Source: Ferrimonas balearica DSM 9799 (GTDB taxonomy: Bacteria; Pseudomonadota; Gammaproteobacteria; Enterobacterales; Shewanellaceae). Taken from it: a stretch of 64,000 nt of DNA. Shown here piece by piece: positions 34,941-45,253 of this stretch (position 1 is the stretch's first letter; the number at the start of each line of letters is the position of its first letter). The position numbers and the translations under genes are program-made. The DNA is taken from contig NC_014541.1 in NCBI RefSeq assembly GCF_000148645.1, forward strand, positions 3,929,139 to 3,993,138, written 5' to 3'. The notes beneath the pieces were generated by a model. The model ran no database searches, had not been told where the DNA came from, and saw nothing but the letters and a program-made list of their open reading frames with translations.

Positions 34941-35118
34941 GGCCGCATCCTTGTCACACTCGATCGTGCCCACTGTAGGCGGACAGCAAAGCGGAAAAGT
35001 TTACTAAATCCCCGTAAAAACAACAGGATCACCCTCATCATTTTCGAATTGGGTTTAGGGGAGATTGAGGAGATATGGGCTGGGGTGGTGAGTGGGGTTC
35101 TGGGGAACTCGGAGCAAT

Positions 35119-35150
35119 GGAGGCTTAGCCATAAGTTCCGCTAAGCCTCC
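35119..35150. repeat. 11-bp perfect inverted repeat
   Basis: GGAGGCTTAGC and GCTAAGCCTCC form a perfect stem around a ten-base loop, with no T-run. It lies in the otherwise empty gap between the DUF3137-like gene and the attC-like site. It may be a structured element at the edge of the transferred segment. Confidence 0.5.
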
Positions 35151-35185
35151 AGTTGGAAGGGCTGATTTCGCCCCATTGCAGTCAT

Positions 35186-35266
35186 TGAGCGGTTCACCGG
35201 TAATGCTCGGGTTTGGGACTGCATTGCGCTGAGCGGAGTGCAGTCCCTTGCAACCGCTTGTTAGGC
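35186..35266 (-). mobile_element. Integron attC-like recombination site (one end degenerate)
   Basis: Read on the minus strand, the site begins with the core box GCCTAAC, then AAGCGGTTGCAAGGGACTGC, a central hairpin (GGGACTGCA pairing with TGCAGTCCC), and AACCGCT complementary to AGCGGTT. This is the folded layout of a gene-cassette attC. The terminal GTTRRRY box expected after AACCGCT is not recognisable. The stop codon TAA of the ATPase gene lies inside the GCCTAAC box, as is common for cassette genes. At the other end of the gene, 36766-36772, another GTTAGGC box (minus strand) could mark the cassette start. Confidence 0.7.
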
Positions 35267-36712
35267 AACGTCCATTCTTGCATCTAAATGGTCAGAGATT
35301 GATTCAATAATATCTTGGGCTATGTTCTCTTCTGCACAATTTTGTATCCACGCTCGGCTCATAGCTCTCCACAGTTCATCGCCTCCCAATACCATGCGGT
35401 CAGCTACGGATTTAATCCACTCATGGTGATCCGGAAGCGTTAATGCGTTCACCGCAGCACTAACAAAGTCTGAATGGGAGCGGTTGATCAAAGGGGCTAT
35501 ATCGAGCCATCCTTTATCCCTAAGATCTTCAAATACCATGCGTTCCGGGGCATCCACGCCTGGTAGAATCAGACATCCTGGAGCAGGGTCTTGATCGCCG
35601 TCAAGGATCACCACGGTTGGTCTTGAAAATCTATTACCTACAACCATTTGCCCTAGAGACTTTCCAACCGAGGCCGCTCCAAATGCAGAAATAGAGCACC
35701 TAGCAAGGCTTTCTAGTGATTTATTGGCCAATATTTCTTCCAACAGAATTTTTGCAGTGTCATCTTCAACATATACATCGACCTCTGGATGAACTTCTTC
35801 ATCCATTTTTGATAGTGCGAACTCTGGACTAACACCTGGCACTACGGATTTATCAGCCCCATTCTTGAACACGTAAACTCTAGCTGAGGCAGGTAGTTCC
35901 TCTAGGATATAGGGTGAATGTGTTGTAAGTATAAATTGAACAAGCTTATCTCTTGATATTTCAGCCAAGTCTCTGATTAGTCTTCTTTGCGCTCTTGGGT
36001 GAAGAGATGTTTCAATCTCATCTATAAGAACAATGCTGTATCTAGGGATATCAATAGCAATTAAATCAGCAATTGTTGCCTCACCAGCTCCCTGGTGAAA
36101 ACCAGAATATTCAGTGCCTTCGTGAGAAACAACAGGAACATTCCTATTTGCATCTAAATTTGTAGTTGCTTGCCTCGCTGATGAATATGGTTTACCAATA
36201 ATGTTAGAGAATCGCTGTAAGGCTCCACCCTCAAAATCTCTCGAATCAGCCTCATTCAATGCTGGCTTAGCCAACCTTCCGTAACCCGTTCTAGCTGAAA
36301 TGGGTTGAATTCGCCTTAAATCTAAATATTTTACAGGCCGTTGCCTTCTTGTGTCATTGCCACGCCATCTTCTTGTCGGCTTTCTAATTGACACCTCGGT
36401 TGAATTTTGACCTTCCTTTATTGAAGCCTTAATAACCACCCCTTCTAGTGAGTCCCATGCCGTGTCAGGGAAGAAGTCTGAAGCATAATGCTTTTCGTCA
36501 GAAGTTGAGTCATAAATACTAGCTGCTGCCTGAATGATCGTACTTTTACCAGCACCATTCTCCCCACAAATAGCAACAATCGGAAAACTCAAGTCGACCC
36601 TTTGTCCGGACCAACCTCTTAATCCATCTAGTTCAATCCATTCTAAGTGCTTGGGAAAGTCACCTCTTTGCCACTTACCTGCCAATCGCCTTACTTCCCT
36701 ACTTAATGCCAT
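35261..36712 (-). CDS. OLD-like AAA ATPase with TOPRIM-type C-terminal domain
   Basis: A 483-aa protein. The ABC-type ATPase half shows Walker A GENGAGKST (residues 50-58), a signature-like GFHQGAGEA (204-212), Walker B IVLIDEIETSLHP (227-239) and the switch His265 (TTHSP). The rest has TOPRIM-type acidic residues: E316 in VYVEDD and D371/D373 in VVILDGDQD. This is the layout of OLD-family nucleases, several of which act in phage defence, but no activity can be claimed. The AAGGA ribosome site seven bases before the ATG is clear. The gene is AT-richer than its neighbours and ends inside an attC-like site, so it is probably an integron cassette. Confidence 0.8.
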   Translation of the reverse strand: MALSREVRRLAGKWQRGDFPKHLEWIELDGLRGWSGQRVDLSFPIVAICGENGAGKSTIIQAAASIYDSTSDEKHYASDFFPDTAWDSLEGVVIKASIKEGQNSTEVSIRKPTRRWRGNDTRRQRPVKYLDLRRIQPISARTGYGRLAKPALNEADSRDFEGGALQRFSNIIGKPYSSARQATTNLDANRNVPVVSHEGTEYSGFHQGAGEATIADLIAIDIPRYSIVLIDEIETSLHPRAQRRLIRDLAEISRDKLVQFILTTHSPYILEELPASARVYVFKNGADKSVVPGVSPEFALSKMDEEVHPEVDVYVEDDTAKILLEEILANKSLESLARCSISAFGAASVGKSLGQMVVGNRFSRPTVVILDGDQDPAPGCLILPGVDAPERMVFEDLRDKGWLDIAPLINRSHSDFVSAAVNALTLPDHHEWIKSVADRMVLGGDELWRAMSRAWIQNCAEENIAQDIIESISDHLDARMDVA

Positions 36713-36765
36713 AATTTTTCCTTGTGATTTTGACTCTTACTCTTCTTTACGTGGCTAGCTTTGCT

Positions 36766-36772
36766 GCCTAAC
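36766..36772 (-). mobile_element. GTTAGGC core box at the upstream end of the ATPase cassette
   Basis: On the minus strand the seven bases GTTAGGC precede the ATPase gene by 53 bases and match the cassette-boundary consensus GTTRRRY. With the attC-like site at 35186-35266 it would delimit a cassette of about 1.5 kb. A seven-base match alone is weak, and its position gives it weight. Confidence 0.5.
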
Positions 36773-37055
36773 AGTGTATTATTCCGACCATGCAAGGTGC
36801 CTGACCTTGTAAGGTCGCGATTACTCTCTAACTCGAAATAAGCCATCTCGCCCTAATTTCCAAACGAATCAAACTCATGTCAACGGGATACATGTGTCGA
36901 GAATGGAGAAGTGCGCCATCTGCGCGAATGGCCGCTTTTGGCGCCTTACCAGCCAACTTATTCTCTTTCGGAAAACTCTCTCACCTCATAATAAATTGGC
37001 CCGTCGACCAACATCAGATATTTGCCATTCAATAATGCTGACCATCAGTACCCAT
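36773..37055. other. Gene-free stretch between the cassette and the DUF2059 terminator
   Basis: No gene seen. A short dyad GACCTT-GT-AAGGTC lies at 36803-36816. No integrase gene or attI-like site was recognised. Confidence 0.4.
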
Positions 37056-37084
37056 ACAAAAACCGCCCAGAATCCCGGGCGGTT
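37056..37084 (-). terminator. Terminator of the DUF2059 gene
   Basis: AACCGCCC / GGGCGGTT around an eight-base loop. On the minus strand it is followed by a T-run. Confidence 0.8.
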
Positions 37085-37104
37085 AAATCAAATATCAGTA
37101 AGCA

Positions 37105-37566
37105 CTACTGCCCCGCTTGCTGCTCAGCTTTAATCGCCTGCAGTTCGGCTTCCAGTTTGGGCAGGGCGGCTTGCAGGCGCTGCATGGTGAGGGCGTTGCT
37201 GCGCTGCATCAGTTCCGGCATCAGGTCGAGGGATTTCTGGCCGACGGGGCTGCGATAGAAGTGGGCCAGTTCGCGCAGTTCGCCGGTGGTAAAGGCTTCG
37301 GCATAGAGAGTGATCAGGTCCGCTTCCAACTGGTGATAACCCAGATGCTCCGCAAAGAATTGGCTGATCACCTCGGCGTGAGCGCCTGCATCGGGATCCG
37401 CCATCAGAATGTTGGCTTTGATCTGTTCCGTCACTATGTCCAGCATCTGCTCGGCACGGGAGGCTTCCAGCAGGTCGCGGGCGGCGGCCACCGCATCTTC
37501 ATCCAGTGCGTAGGCCGGCATGGCCAGGGCGGCGCCCAGCAGGGCACCCAACAAAATCCGTTTCAT
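37105..37566 (-). CDS. DUF2059-family periplasmic protein
   Basis: A 153-aa protein with a signal peptide (MKRILLGALLGAALAMPAYA) and a helical mature part. The core LYAEAFTTGELRELAHFYRSPVGQKSL is the DUF2059 signature. The family is common and uncharacterised. Ribosome site AGGAG precedes the ATG. It is monocistronic with its own terminator. Confidence 0.85.
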   Translation of the reverse strand: MKRILLGALLGAALAMPAYALDEDAVAAARDLLEASRAEQMLDIVTEQIKANILMADPDAGAHAEVISQFFAEHLGYHQLEADLITLYAEAFTTGELRELAHFYRSPVGQKSLDLMPELMQRSNALTMQRLQAALPKLEAELQAIKAEQQAGQ

Positions 37567-37670
37567 CCTTCTCTCCTTGGACGTCGCAACGTTCGACAGG
37601 TCATTAAAACTGCAGATTACCCGCTAGCCTATCCGCATACGCCGCGTCGGTCTGTAAGCCATTGTCCCTA

Positions 37671-39284
37671 TCAGATGGCCCGCATCACACTCTGTTGCCA
37701 GAATTGAGTGGCCAGTTGCGCCTGCTTGGTGGCGAGGCGGGACATCTCGTGCCCGCCCTGCGCCGCATCGGCGGCCTGCTTAAGGCTGCACTGGGCCAGT
37801 TCGGAGATGGTCTGAATGGCGCTGCTGATGTCTTCGGTGACCACCCGCTGCTGGCTCATGGCCGCGGCGATGGCGTCACTCATGCGGTTGATTTCGACGA
37901 CGTCGGTGCGCAGGGCTTCGAAGGCCTGGTCCGCTTCCCGGGTCAGCAGCACGGTTTCCTGTGCTGCTGCCTGACCCTGGCGCATCGCTTCGCTGGCGCT
38001 GTGGCTGGAGCTCTGGAACTGGGCGACGATGGCTTCAATCTGGCTGGTGGATTCGGCGGTGCGCTTGGAGAGGTTGCGCACTTCGTCCGCCACCACGGCA
38101 AAGCCGCGGCCGGACTCGCCGGCGCGGGCTGCTTCGATGGCGGCGTTCAGCGCCAGCAGGTTGGTCTGGTCGGCGATTTCGCGGATCACGTCCAGCACCT
38201 TGGCGATGGCCAGGCTGTCCCGCTCAATGGTGGCCACTTCGGTGGCGATGCGCGCCACCTCCCCGCTCAGGGATTCGATGGAGCCGGTGACCCGGCCCAG
38301 CACCTGACTGCCCTCGTTGGCCACGCCCTGGCTGCGGGCCAGCGCTTCGGCCACCCGCTCGGCGTTGTCGGCCACCTCGCCAAAGCTGGCGCTCATCTCC
38401 TCCACGGCCGCTGCGGCGGCGGTGGTTTGCTGATGCTGGCGCTCGGCGCGGTCCTGGGTTTGCAGCACGGTTTCATTGAGGCGGCGGCCCTTCTCGCACA
38501 GGGCTGAGGCGCTGTCGGCCATCCGCCCCACCACGCCACCGGTTTCGGTGGAGAGGAAGTGCATCGCCAGCTCAATCTGACCCAGCTCGTCGTTGCGGCC
38601 GGTAAACACGCCCTGCGCCAGCGGGTCTTCGATGATGGCGCGGGACTGTTCGGCCAGCGCTTTGAGGGGGTTGAGCCAGAAGTGGGTCAGGCTGATGGCC
38701 AGCACCATGCCGATCAGGGTACCGAACAGCGGGTGCCATGCGGCCATGGCGCCGGTGGCGGCAGTGACGACCGCCATGATCATCATCAGCCGACCCCGGT
38801 AACCCAGTCGGGCCGGTTTCAGGCAGGCGGGACGCTTGCCTTCGTTGATCTGCTGGTACAGCGCTTCGGCGTGTTCAATCTGGCTGTCGGTGGGGCGACG
38901 ACGGACGGACTGGTACTCGTGGACCTCGCCATCCTCCACCACCGGAGAGATGTAGGCGTTTACCCAGTAGTGGTCACCGGAGGCGGTGCGGTTCTTGACC
39001 AGGCCAAACCAGGATTTGCCGGACTTGATGCGCTGCCACATGCTGGCAAAGGCGGCGGGGGGCATATCCGGATGGCGCACCACGTTATGGGGCTGGCCGC
39101 GCAGGCCCTTGGCTTCAAACTCGGCAATGTCGGAGAAATCCGGATTGGCGTACTTGATGTTGCCCTTGAGGTCGGTGGTGGAGAGAAGAATCGCATCACC
39201 AGGATAACGTTTCTCCTGGCCGGTGATGGGTTGGTTGTTACGCATAGCCCGTCGGTTCCGTCGCATGGGGTAGTGGGTCGACAT
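37671..39284 (-). CDS. Aer-like PAS-containing methyl-accepting chemotaxis receptor
   Basis: Residues 20-130 are a PAS domain very like that of Aer ([49 protein letters not shown]), which in E. coli binds FAD and reports redox state for aerotaxis. Two close hydrophobic helices follow at about 168-205 with no periplasmic domain. A HAMP-like segment comes next, and then the signalling hairpin with tip [20 protein letters not shown]. The total is 537 aa against 506 in E. coli Aer. Ligand binding is inferred from the family. Starts at 39284, 39266 or 39245 are all possible because none has a strong ribosome site. Confidence 0.85.
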   Translation of the reverse strand: MSTHYPMRRNRRAMRNNQPITGQEKRYPGDAILLSTTDLKGNIKYANPDFSDIAEFEAKGLRGQPHNVVRHPDMPPAAFASMWQRIKSGKSWFGLVKNRTASGDHYWVNAYISPVVEDGEVHEYQSVRRRPTDSQIEHAEALYQQINEGKRPACLKPARLGYRGRLMMIMAVVTAATGAMAAWHPLFGTLIGMVLAISLTHFWLNPLKALAEQSRAIIEDPLAQGVFTGRNDELGQIELAMHFLSTETGGVVGRMADSASALCEKGRRLNETVLQTQDRAERQHQQTTAAAAAVEEMSASFGEVADNAERVAEALARSQGVANEGSQVLGRVTGSIESLSGEVARIATEVATIERDSLAIAKVLDVIREIADQTNLLALNAAIEAARAGESGRGFAVVADEVRNLSKRTAESTSQIEAIVAQFQSSSHSASEAMRQGQAAAQETVLLTREADQAFEALRTDVVEINRMSDAIAAAMSQQRVVTEDISSAIQTISELAQCSLKQAADAAQGGHEMSRLATKQAQLATQFWQQSVMRAI

Positions 39285-39401
39285 GGTGCCAAATTGAGCG
39301 ATGCAGGACGTTGGCCTGGATCACACCAAACCGGGGCAAATAATGAAATATTGATGTAAATCAGGGTGATTTGACGGTTTCGTCGCAATTCTCTGATGAG
39401 C

Positions 39402-39425
39402 AAACGGGGGCTTTCGCCCCCGTTT
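39402..39425 (-). terminator. Terminator of the metBLF operon
   Basis: AAACGGGGG / CCCCCGTTT hairpin with a short loop, six bases past the metF stop codon. The T-tract is short. Confidence 0.75.
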
Positions 39426-39430
39426 CAGGT

Positions 39431-40336
<906 letters not shown>

Positions 40337-40354
40337 CTATCAATCCGTGGTCAA

Positions 40355-42715
40355 TTAATGCAGTAAGCGGCGGCAGATTGCCACCAGATCCGATTGCACG
40401 GCGGCGGCGGTCACCGCCCGGCCCGCGCCCGGGCCCTGGATCACCAGGCCATCGGGGTAGTAGTCGCTGCGCAGCAGAAACTGGTTATCACCGGCCGGCA
40501 GGCTGGCGAAGGGGTGTTCCGGGGTGACGGCATCCAGCCCCACCCGGGCCACCAGACGGTCGCTCTCCAGCGCCAGCGCGGCGGTATAGCGCAGCACCTT
40601 GCCCGCTTTGGCCGCCTCGGCCACCGCATCGGCCAGCGGGGTGTCCAGCTCGTCGATGCGGGCCAGAAACTGATCCAGCGGCAGGTCTTTGAGGGCGTTG
40701 GGCACCAGCGATTCCAGCGCCACCTGCTCCAGCTCCAGCGCCACTCCCAGCTCCCGCGCCAGGATAAGCAGCTTGCGCTGCATGTCGACGCCGGAGAGGT
40801 CGTCCCGCGGGTCCGGCTCGGTCAGCCCTTCCGCTTTGGCTTCCAGCACCAGTTCGGAGAACGGGCGCTGGCCGTCGTAGTGGTGGAACAGCCAGCTCAG
40901 GGTGCCGGAGAACACGCCGTCGATGCGTTGCAGGCGGTCGCCGCTGCGGCGCAGGTCGTCGAGGGCGTAGAAGATCGGCAGGCCCGCGCCCACGGTGGCG
41001 TTGTAGCGCCAGTACAGGTGACGCTCAGCCAGGTGTTGCTTGAGCTGCTGGTAGAACGCCAGCGGGCCACTGCCCGCCTGCTTGTTGGCGCTGACCAGGT
41101 GGATGCCCGCTTCCAGCAGACGCGGGTAAGCGAGGCTGAGCTGGGCGCTGGCGGTGATGTCCAGCAGCACCAGTTCGTCGTAGGGCAGTGCCGCCAGCTG
41201 GCGCACCACGTCATCGAGCTGGTAGTCGCTGGCGTCGGCGTCAAAGTGCTCACGCCACTGGGCGGGGACGATGCCGCGCTCACACAGCAGGGCCTGGTTC
41301 TGGCCGAGGATGGCCACCAGGGTCAGCTCCGCTTCCAAATCCTGACGGATGCGGGCCTGATAGCCGGCGAATTGGTCCAGCCAGGCGCTGCCGATGTTGC
41401 CTTTGCCAGCGACGATCAGGCCGATGCGTTTGCGGGCACCGGCACAGCGGCGGTGCACCCGGGCAGTGAGGTCGGCGACCTGTTCGGCCGGCACCAGGGT
41501 TACCAGCGCCAGCGCGTCCGCTTTCAGCGGCCAGGCCTGACGCCCCAGCAGGCGGGAGAAGGCCCCGCGCAGGCGGGTGGCGCCGTCGCTCACCAGGCCC
41601 ACCAGGCCGTGGCTGTGGTCACGCCGCACCGGGCTGGCGAGGCGATCCGCCAGCAGCGCTTCGGCGGCATCGGCCTGCTCTTCCAGCACCGCCACGGCGG
41701 CGCGTTCCGGGTAGCTGACCAGCGGTGCCAGCCCCTGTTGTTCCAGTTCGGCAAAGGCCTCGCCCAGTGCATCCGGCGCGGCCCCTTCGCAGTGCAGCAA
41801 CGCCACCCGGCTGAGGCTGGTGACCACCGGCTCGGCGTCCGCCTCACCGGCCAGAATGCGGGTGTAGGGGCGCTCCGGGGTGTAGCTGGAGCGCACGTTC
41901 AGGTCCAGCGCGTGCTGCTTCAGCGGCTGCAGGGTGCGCGGGTGCAGTACCGGCGAACCCAGTCGGGCCAGTCGGTCGGCTTCGTCCAGGCTCAGCTGGG
42001 TTTGCAGGCGGGCGTCGTCCAGCAGGTTGGGGTCGGCGTTGAACACCCCCTCCACGTCGGTCCAGATGGTGACGCCCTGCACCCCGGCCAGGCTGCCAAT
42101 CAGGGTGGCGCTGTAGTCGGAGCCGTTGCGCCCCAGCAGCACGGTATCGCCCTGCTCATCGGCAGCGATGTAGCCGGTGATCACCAGCCGGGTGTGGGGC
42201 TGGGCCACCAGACGCTGCTCCAGCAGGTCACGGCTGTATTGCTCAATCGGTTGCGGGGTCAGGCCCGGTGCCACGGTGAGGAAATCACGGGCATCAAGGC
42301 TGGCTGCCGCCACGCCCAGTTGGCGCAGGGCCGCCGCCAGCAGGCGGGCAGACCAACACTCCCCCAGCGACTGAATCACGTTGCGCTGTTGTTGGGGTTC
42401 CTTGAGCCAGCCCGCCAGACGCACAAAGTCGGCATTGAGCTGGGCTTGCTGGGACTGGGCTTCGTCGCCGATCAGCAGCTGGCTGATCAGCTGACGCTGA
42501 AAATCCTGCAGCGCAGTCAGCGCTGCGGCGGTGTCCTCGCCCCGGCTCGCCTGTTCAATCAGGGCGATCAGGGCGTTGGTGGTTTTGCCTGCGGCGGACA
42601 CCACCACCAGGTCGTCGGCCTGGCCCTGGGTCAGCAGGATATGAACCACCCGGCGGTAACAATCCGCATCCGCCAGGGAGGAACCGCCAAATTTATGCAG
42701 GTGACTGCGCGCCAT
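40355..42715 (-). CDS. metL: Bifunctional aspartokinase II / homoserine dehydrogenase II
   Basis: The 786-aa fusion enzyme catalyses the first and third steps from aspartate to homoserine for methionine. The kinase part opens with HKFGGSSLADADCYRRVV and includes GRNGSDYSATL. The dehydrogenase part begins near residue 440 (RKRIGLIVAGKGNIGSAWL) and includes GAGLPIFYALDDL and the FSGTLSWLF motif. It lies between metB and metF with short gaps (22 and 30 bases), so it is an operon member. AGGAG precedes the ATG. Confidence 0.95.
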   Translation of the reverse strand: MARSHLHKFGGSSLADADCYRRVVHILLTQGQADDLVVVSAAGKTTNALIALIEQASRGEDTAAALTALQDFQRQLISQLLIGDEAQSQQAQLNADFVRLAGWLKEPQQQRNVIQSLGECWSARLLAAALRQLGVAAASLDARDFLTVAPGLTPQPIEQYSRDLLEQRLVAQPHTRLVITGYIAADEQGDTVLLGRNGSDYSATLIGSLAGVQGVTIWTDVEGVFNADPNLLDDARLQTQLSLDEADRLARLGSPVLHPRTLQPLKQHALDLNVRSSYTPERPYTRILAGEADAEPVVTSLSRVALLHCEGAAPDALGEAFAELEQQGLAPLVSYPERAAVAVLEEQADAAEALLADRLASPVRRDHSHGLVGLVSDGATRLRGAFSRLLGRQAWPLKADALALVTLVPAEQVADLTARVHRRCAGARKRIGLIVAGKGNIGSAWLDQFAGYQARIRQDLEAELTLVAILGQNQALLCERGIVPAQWREHFDADASDYQLDDVVRQLAALPYDELVLLDITASAQLSLAYPRLLEAGIHLVSANKQAGSGPLAFYQQLKQHLAERHLYWRYNATVGAGLPIFYALDDLRRSGDRLQRIDGVFSGTLSWLFHHYDGQRPFSELVLEAKAEGLTEPDPRDDLSGVDMQRKLLILARELGVALELEQVALESLVPNALKDLPLDQFLARIDELDTPLADAVAEAAKAGKVLRYTAALALESDRLVARVGLDAVTPEHPFASLPAGDNQFLLRSDYYPDGLVIQGPGAGRAVTAAAVQSDLVAICRRLLH

Positions 42716-42737
42716 GGTACTGCTCTCCTCTGTCCGT

Positions 42738-43883
42738 TCAGCCCAGGGCCTGGGTCAGGTCTGCGACCAGATCACGGGGGTCTTCGATGCCCACGGAGAG
42801 GCGGATCAGGGTGTCGGAGATGCCGGCCACGCGGCGGGCTTCCGGGTCCATCGCGGCGTGGGTCATGGTGGCCGGGTGGGCCACCAGGCTCTCAACGCCG
42901 CCGAGGCTTTCGGCCAGGGAGAACAGGGTCAGGCGTGACAGGAAGGCGCGCACTTCCGCTTCGCCGCCCTTCAGCTCAAAGCTGAGCATGGCGCCAAAGC
43001 CCGCCTGCTGGCGCTTGGCCAGTTCATGCTGGGGGTGGCTGGTCAGGCCCGGGTAGTGCACTTTGGCCACCGCCGGGTGGTCCGCCAGCAGCGCCACCAC
43101 GGCTTCGGCATTGGCCTGGTGCTGCTGGATACGCAGCGGCAGGGTGCGCAGGCCGCGCAGGGTCAGCCAAGCGTCAAACGGCGCGCCGGTGATGCCAAGG
43201 CAGTTGCCCCACCAGGCCAGCTGCTCCGCCAGCTCCGGGGTTTTGGCGATCACCGCACCGGCCACCACGTCAGAGTGGCCGTTGATGTATTTGGTGGTGG
43301 AGTGGATCACGATGTCGGCGCCGAGGCTCAGCGGCTGCTGCAGCACCGGCGACAGGAAGGTGTTGTCGGCCACCACCAGCGCGCCAGCGGCTTTGGCCTG
43401 TTCGGCGATGCCCGCTACGTCGACCACGCGCAGCAGCGGGTTGGACGGGGTTTCCAGCCACACCATTTTCGGGTTCTGAGCCAGCGCTTCGGCCAGAGCG
43501 GCGTCGTCGCCCTGATCCACCACCGCCAGCTTAAACGCGCCCTTGTTGGCCTGAGAGGTGAACAGGCGGTAGCTGCCGCCGTAGCAGTCGTGCGGCACCA
43601 CCAGCAGGTCTTCCGGGCCCAGCAGTGAGGTCGCCAGCGTTACCGCGGCCATGCCGGTGGCCGTCACCACCGCACCGGCGCCGCCTTCCAGCTTGGCGAG
43701 GGCGTCGGCCAGGGCGGAGCGGGTGGGGTTGCCACTGCGGGCGTAATCGTATTGGCGCGGCTGGCCGAAGTCTTCGAAGGTGTAGTTGGTGGAGAGGTAG
43801 ATCGGAGGCACCACAGCGCCATGTTGCGTGTCGGTATCAATGCCTTCCCGGGCGGCGATAGTGGCAAATTGGTGCTGGCTCAT
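42738..43883 (-). CDS. metB: Cystathionine gamma-synthase
   Basis: MetB joins O-succinylhomoserine and cysteine to make cystathionine. The 381-aa protein has the Cys/Met-metabolism PLP fold, with YARSGNPTR, GMAAVTLATSLLGP and the PLP lysine K198 in IHSTTKYINGHSDV. It is the first gene of metBLF. The ATG at 43883 follows GGAGG by eight bases. A reading ten codons longer would lack family similarity. Tandem MetJ boxes lie about 70-100 bases upstream. Confidence 0.95.
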   Translation of the reverse strand: MSQHQFATIAAREGIDTDTQHGAVVPPIYLSTNYTFEDFGQPRQYDYARSGNPTRSALADALAKLEGGAGAVVTATGMAAVTLATSLLGPEDLLVVPHDCYGGSYRLFTSQANKGAFKLAVVDQGDDAALAEALAQNPKMVWLETPSNPLLRVVDVAGIAEQAKAAGALVVADNTFLSPVLQQPLSLGADIVIHSTTKYINGHSDVVAGAVIAKTPELAEQLAWWGNCLGITGAPFDAWLTLRGLRTLPLRIQQHQANAEAVVALLADHPAVAKVHYPGLTSHPQHELAKRQQAGFGAMLSFELKGGEAEVRAFLSRLTLFSLAESLGGVESLVAHPATMTHAAMDPEARRVAGISDTLIRLSVGIEDPRDLVADLTQALG

Positions 43884-43953
43884 TGGTGCATCCTCCAGTC
43901 TGACGCAAAGCAATTTTAGGGGGTGAGCGTATTAAGCTAACCATCATACGCCC

Positions 43954-43985
43954 GGGCGTCAAGACGTTTGGACGTCTAAACGTAT
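43954..43985. promoter_or_regulatory. Four tandem MetJ boxes in the metJ-metB divergent region
   Basis: Consecutive eight-base units GGGCGTCA, AGACGTTT, GGACGTCT and AAACGTAT match the MetJ consensus AGACGTCT, the middle two best. MetJ with S-adenosylmethionine binds such tandem repeats cooperatively. The position between divergent metB and metJ implies repression of the biosynthetic operon and autoregulation of metJ. Confidence 0.9.
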
Positions 43986-44067
43986 ATGGGTCGAGATGGC
44001 AACAATTTGACTCTACAGATGGTGTGGTTAAAATTTGCAACCGTAATCACGACTTAAAGGTGCATCG

Positions 44068-44388
44068 ATGAGTGTCGAGTGGAATGGGGACTACATCAGC
44101 CCCTATGCGGAGCATGGTAAGAAAAACGAGCAGGTCAAAAAGATCACCGTTTCCATCCCGCTGAAAGTGCTCAAAATTCTGACTGACGAACGTACCCGTC
44201 GTCAGATCGGCAACCTGCGCCACGCCACCAACAGCGAGCTGCTGTGTGAAGCGTTTCTGCACGCCTACACCGGCCAGCCGCTGCCGCAGGACGACGACCT
44301 GCGCAAGGACAAGCCTGACGGCGTCCCGGCGGAAGCCCGTCGCATGATGGAAGCGCTGGGCATCGACTGGGAAAACCTGGACGATTAA
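44068..44388 (+). CDS. metJ: Methionine regulon repressor MetJ
   Basis: The 106-aa ribbon-helix-helix repressor, close in length to E. coli MetJ (105 aa). The DNA-contacting strand is [20 protein letters not shown], and [23 protein letters not shown] forms the core helices with the SAM pocket. It represses methionine genes when S-adenosylmethionine is high. It is divergent from metBLF across tandem met boxes. Confidence 0.98.
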   Translation: MSVEWNGDYISPYAEHGKKNEQVKKITVSIPLKVLKILTDERTRRQIGNLRHATNSELLCEAFLHAYTGQPLPQDDDLRKDKPDGVPAEARRMMEALGIDWENLDD

Positions 44389-44397
44389 TCCTGAAGA

Positions 44398-44422
44398 AGC
44401 CTGCGCATCGCAGGCTTTTTTC
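44398..44422 (+). terminator. Terminator of metJ
   Basis: AGCCTGCG / CGCAGGCT with a CAT loop and a T-run, ten bases past the stop codon. Confidence 0.9.
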
Positions 44423-44454
44423 TTGTTCTAACCAAAAGACTGTCGAGGCCGCTG

Positions 44455-45189
44455 TTGGATCTCAGCCTGCTTTGGGTTTTGGCTGTGGTGACCGTGGGTG
44501 CTGCCGTTCAGGGCGCCATCGGATTTGGCCTGGCCGTGGTGGTCACCCCCATCCTGTACATGATTGACCCCGCCTGGGTGCCTGCGCCCATTATCCTGAT
44601 GGGAATGGCCCTCTCCATTCTCACCATGTGGCGCATCCGCGCCCCGCTGGACATTGGGGTGCTGGCTCCGGCCCTGCTGGGCCGCATTCCCGGTGGCATC
44701 ATCGGCACCTACCTGCTGGTGGTGGCCTCGGCTGAGTGGCTGGGGCTGGGCATCGGCCTGATTGTGCTGGTGGCCGTCGCCCTGACCGTGCGCAAATACT
44801 CGGTGGCGTTTACCAAAGCCAACCTGTTCTGGGCGGGCACCCTGTCCGGGGTGTTCTCCTCCATCTCCGCCATTGGCGGGCCGCCGATGGCGCTGCTGCT
44901 CAACCACCATCGAAGTGCCGCGCAGATGCGCCAGACCCTCTCCAGTTTCTTCCTGTTTGGCTGCATCATCGCCCTGACCCTGCTGGCGCTGGCCGGTGAG
45001 TTGGGGTGGGATGACCTTTTGCGGGGATTCTGGCTGCTGCCTGCCACCGCGCTGGGCTTTGCCATCGGCGACAAGCTGGCCAACCGGGTGGAGCCGGAGC
45101 GGCTGAAAGCGGCGACGCTGGTGATCTGCGCTCTGGCTGGTACTTTGCTGGTGCTGCGCTCCGCCATCGCCCTGTGGCCCGAGGTTTGA
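44455..45189 (+). CDS. TauE/SafE (TSUP) family membrane transporter
   Basis: A 244-aa protein with about eight hydrophobic helices. AVQGAIGFGLAVVVTPIL near residue 20 and SAIGGPPMALLLN in the middle are the duplicated TSUP motifs. Family members export sulfite, sulfoacetate or other organosulfur anions. A sulfur link would suit the neighbouring met genes, but the substrate is not shown. The start is taken as TTG with GAGG six bases upstream. Confidence 0.85.
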   Translation: MDLSLLWVLAVVTVGAAVQGAIGFGLAVVVTPILYMIDPAWVPAPIILMGMALSILTMWRIRAPLDIGVLAPALLGRIPGGIIGTYLLVVASAEWLGLGIGLIVLVAVALTVRKYSVAFTKANLFWAGTLSGVFSSISAIGGPPMALLLNHHRSAAQMRQTLSSFFLFGCIIALTLLALAGELGWDDLLRGFWLLPATALGFAIGDKLANRVEPERLKAATLVICALAGTLLVLRSAIALWPEV

Positions 45190-45253
45190 GGCTTGAGGTT
45201 TGAGCCCCGAATAACGCCGTTTCCGAGGCCATAACGGTGGCCCTATCAGGTTG

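Noticed and set aside
35261..36712. Calling the OLD-like gene a full defence system
   Set aside because: Only one gene is present, no GajB- or similar partner is adjacent, and the TOPRIM match rests on a few acidic residues.
40394..42985. An 863-codon plus-strand open frame
   Set aside because: It lies antisense to metL and metB, whose motifs are unmistakable. Long antisense frames are expected at this GC content.
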